NCBI RefSeq assembly: GCF_014395975.1
Contig: NZ_CP060714.1
Coordinates: 1,178,001 to 1,242,000, forward strand
DNA from: Diaphorobacter ruginosibacter
GTDB lineage: Bacteria > Pseudomonadota > Gammaproteobacteria > Burkholderiales > Burkholderiaceae_C
Direction of reading: 5' to 3'
DNA length: 64,000 nt
The notes below the pieces were generated by a model. The model was given only the letters and a program-made list of their open reading frames with translations. It was not told where the DNA came from and searched no databases. This document shows, in pieces, positions 63,319-64,000 of this stretch (positions within the stretch are counted from its first letter, which is position 1; each line of letters begins with the position of its first letter). The position numbers and the translations under genes were made by a program.

Positions 63319-63502
63319 GCTGTTTGTTGGGGCGCGGAACCGGCTCGTCAGGGACGAGGGTTCAGCGTCAAGGCTGCGCGATCTATTAGCAAATCGAGGT
63401 GAATTGTAGGAATGATTGTTTCGATTGTCGTGTATCCGCTCTGTAAACCTTTGATTCAATTTATCAACAATCAATTACTGATTGACCAAAGTCAAGGCGA
63501 TT

Positions 63503-64000
63503 CTAGTGGTTCAGCCAGAGCAATTCCTCATCGCTGAAGCCAGCAGCGCGTCGCGCCGCCTCATTCAGTGGGGGTTTCGGACGAGGGGCCTCGTAGACGC
63601 GGGTGAGTTCGGCGAAATGGGTCAGCGGTTCGTGTCCGTCACGACTGCACAACCAACGATACCAGTGGTTACCTATGGCGACATGACCTATTTCTTCTTC
63701 CAGGATGATGTCGAGGATGGCCGCGGCCGCCAGGGCGTCCGGTGCCCCGATGTGGCGCAGCTTCTTCTGGATCAAGGGCGTGGCATCGAGGCCGCGCGCC
63801 TCGAGCGTGCGCGGAACCAGCGCCATGCGCGCCACGATGTCGCCCGCGGTCTTCTCGCACATCGTCCAGAGCCCCTGGTGCGCGGGGAAGTCGCCATAGT
63901 CATGGCCCATGTCGCGCAGGTGGTCCCGCAGCAGGCGGAAATGCTTGGCCTCCTCGCCGGCCACCCGGAGCCAGTCGAGGTAGAACGGCCCGGGCATGTC
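63503..64000 (-). CDS. DUF455 ferritin-like family protein; N-terminal part cut by window edge
   Basis: About 165 C-terminal residues are visible; the frame stays open through base 64000. GEEAKHFRLLRDHLRDMGHDYGDFPAHQGLW, MALVPRTLEARGLDATP and ILDIILEEEIGHVAIGNHWYRWLC match the DUF455 family, a ferritin-like four-helix protein of about 280 residues whose Glu/His residues (EEAKH, EEEIGH) could bind a di-iron centre, as in MiaE. The function is unknown. The 184 bases between its stop and the EAL-HDOD gene are AT-rich with no feature I can name. Confidence 0.85.
   Translation of the reverse strand, partial: DMPGPFYLDWLRVAGEEAKHFRLLRDHLRDMGHDYGDFPAHQGLWTMCEKTAGDIVARMALVPRTLEARGLDATPLIQKKLRHIGAPDALAAAAILDIILEEEIGHVAIGNHWYRWLCSRDGHEPLTHFAELTRVYEAPRPKPPLNEAARRAAGFSDEELLWLNH

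Overview
The window is high-GC bacterial DNA from a betaproteobacterium, most likely Burkholderiales, family Comamonadaceae (Comamonas/Delftia/Acidovorax-like). I infer this from the gene order secG - tRNA-Leu(GAG) - nuoA-N - DUF2818, the gmk-rpoZ-spoT-greB block, the presence of Bug-type (TctC) binding proteins and the overall protein resemblance. No database search was possible. There is no rRNA, insertion sequence, prophage or CRISPR array. Most of the window is core chromosome.

Layout. 1-3.9 kb: an acyl-CoA ligase (cut by the window edge) and an acylating aldehyde dehydrogenase of the sulfoacetate (SauT/SauS) type, divergent from an IclR regulator. 3.9-7.5 kb: an OmpR-family two-component system co-transcribed with one PepSY protein and divergent from a second, followed by an I78-type protease-inhibitor lipoprotein. 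7.5-12.3 kb: hemW, rdgB, rph and a translationally coupled Ser/Thr kinase / PP2C phosphatase pair, all on the minus strand. 12.4-17.4 kb: yicC, gmk, rpoZ, spoT, greB. 17.5-23.5 kb: tRNA-Arg, a small secreted protein, rpsO, pnp, a quinone oxidoreductase, tpiA, secG, tRNA-Leu. 23.6-38.1 kb: the complete 14-gene nuo operon for respiratory complex I, followed by DUF2818 and DUF1178 genes.

39.0-46.9 kb: an eight-gene minus-strand surface-glycan cluster with an ABC exporter (wzm/wzt), two glycosyltransferases, a sugar 3-dehydrogenase / aminotransferase pair (GnnA/GnnB-like), an RmlC-like cupin and a PIG-L-like protein with an altered metal motif. It looks less GC-rich than its neighbours and is the main accessory region. 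47-64 kb returns to mostly core genes: a PheC-like periplasmic protein and a LysE exporter, gdhA, a small secreted protein behind a sigma54-like promoter, mutL, dedA, two tandem glycine-zipper lipoproteins, amiC, tsaE and queG (head to head and overlapping), an AEC permease, an orphan Bug protein, xerD, an orphan TRAP binding protein, a degenerate EAL-HDOD protein and the C-terminal end of a DUF455 protein.

Genes that act together: the dehydrogenase and ligase share a 4-base overlap, as do kinase/phosphatase, sensor/regulator, tpiA with the oxidoreductase, and several nuo pairs, so translational coupling is common here. The features most worth a second look are regulatory: an intrinsic-terminator-like hairpin inside the nuo operon, OmpR-type direct repeats placed exactly at a -35 position, a sigma54/NtrC-like arrangement beside gdhA, and palindromes in two divergent control regions. 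Among proteins, the variant PIG-L enzyme inside the glycan cluster is the best candidate for undescribed chemistry.
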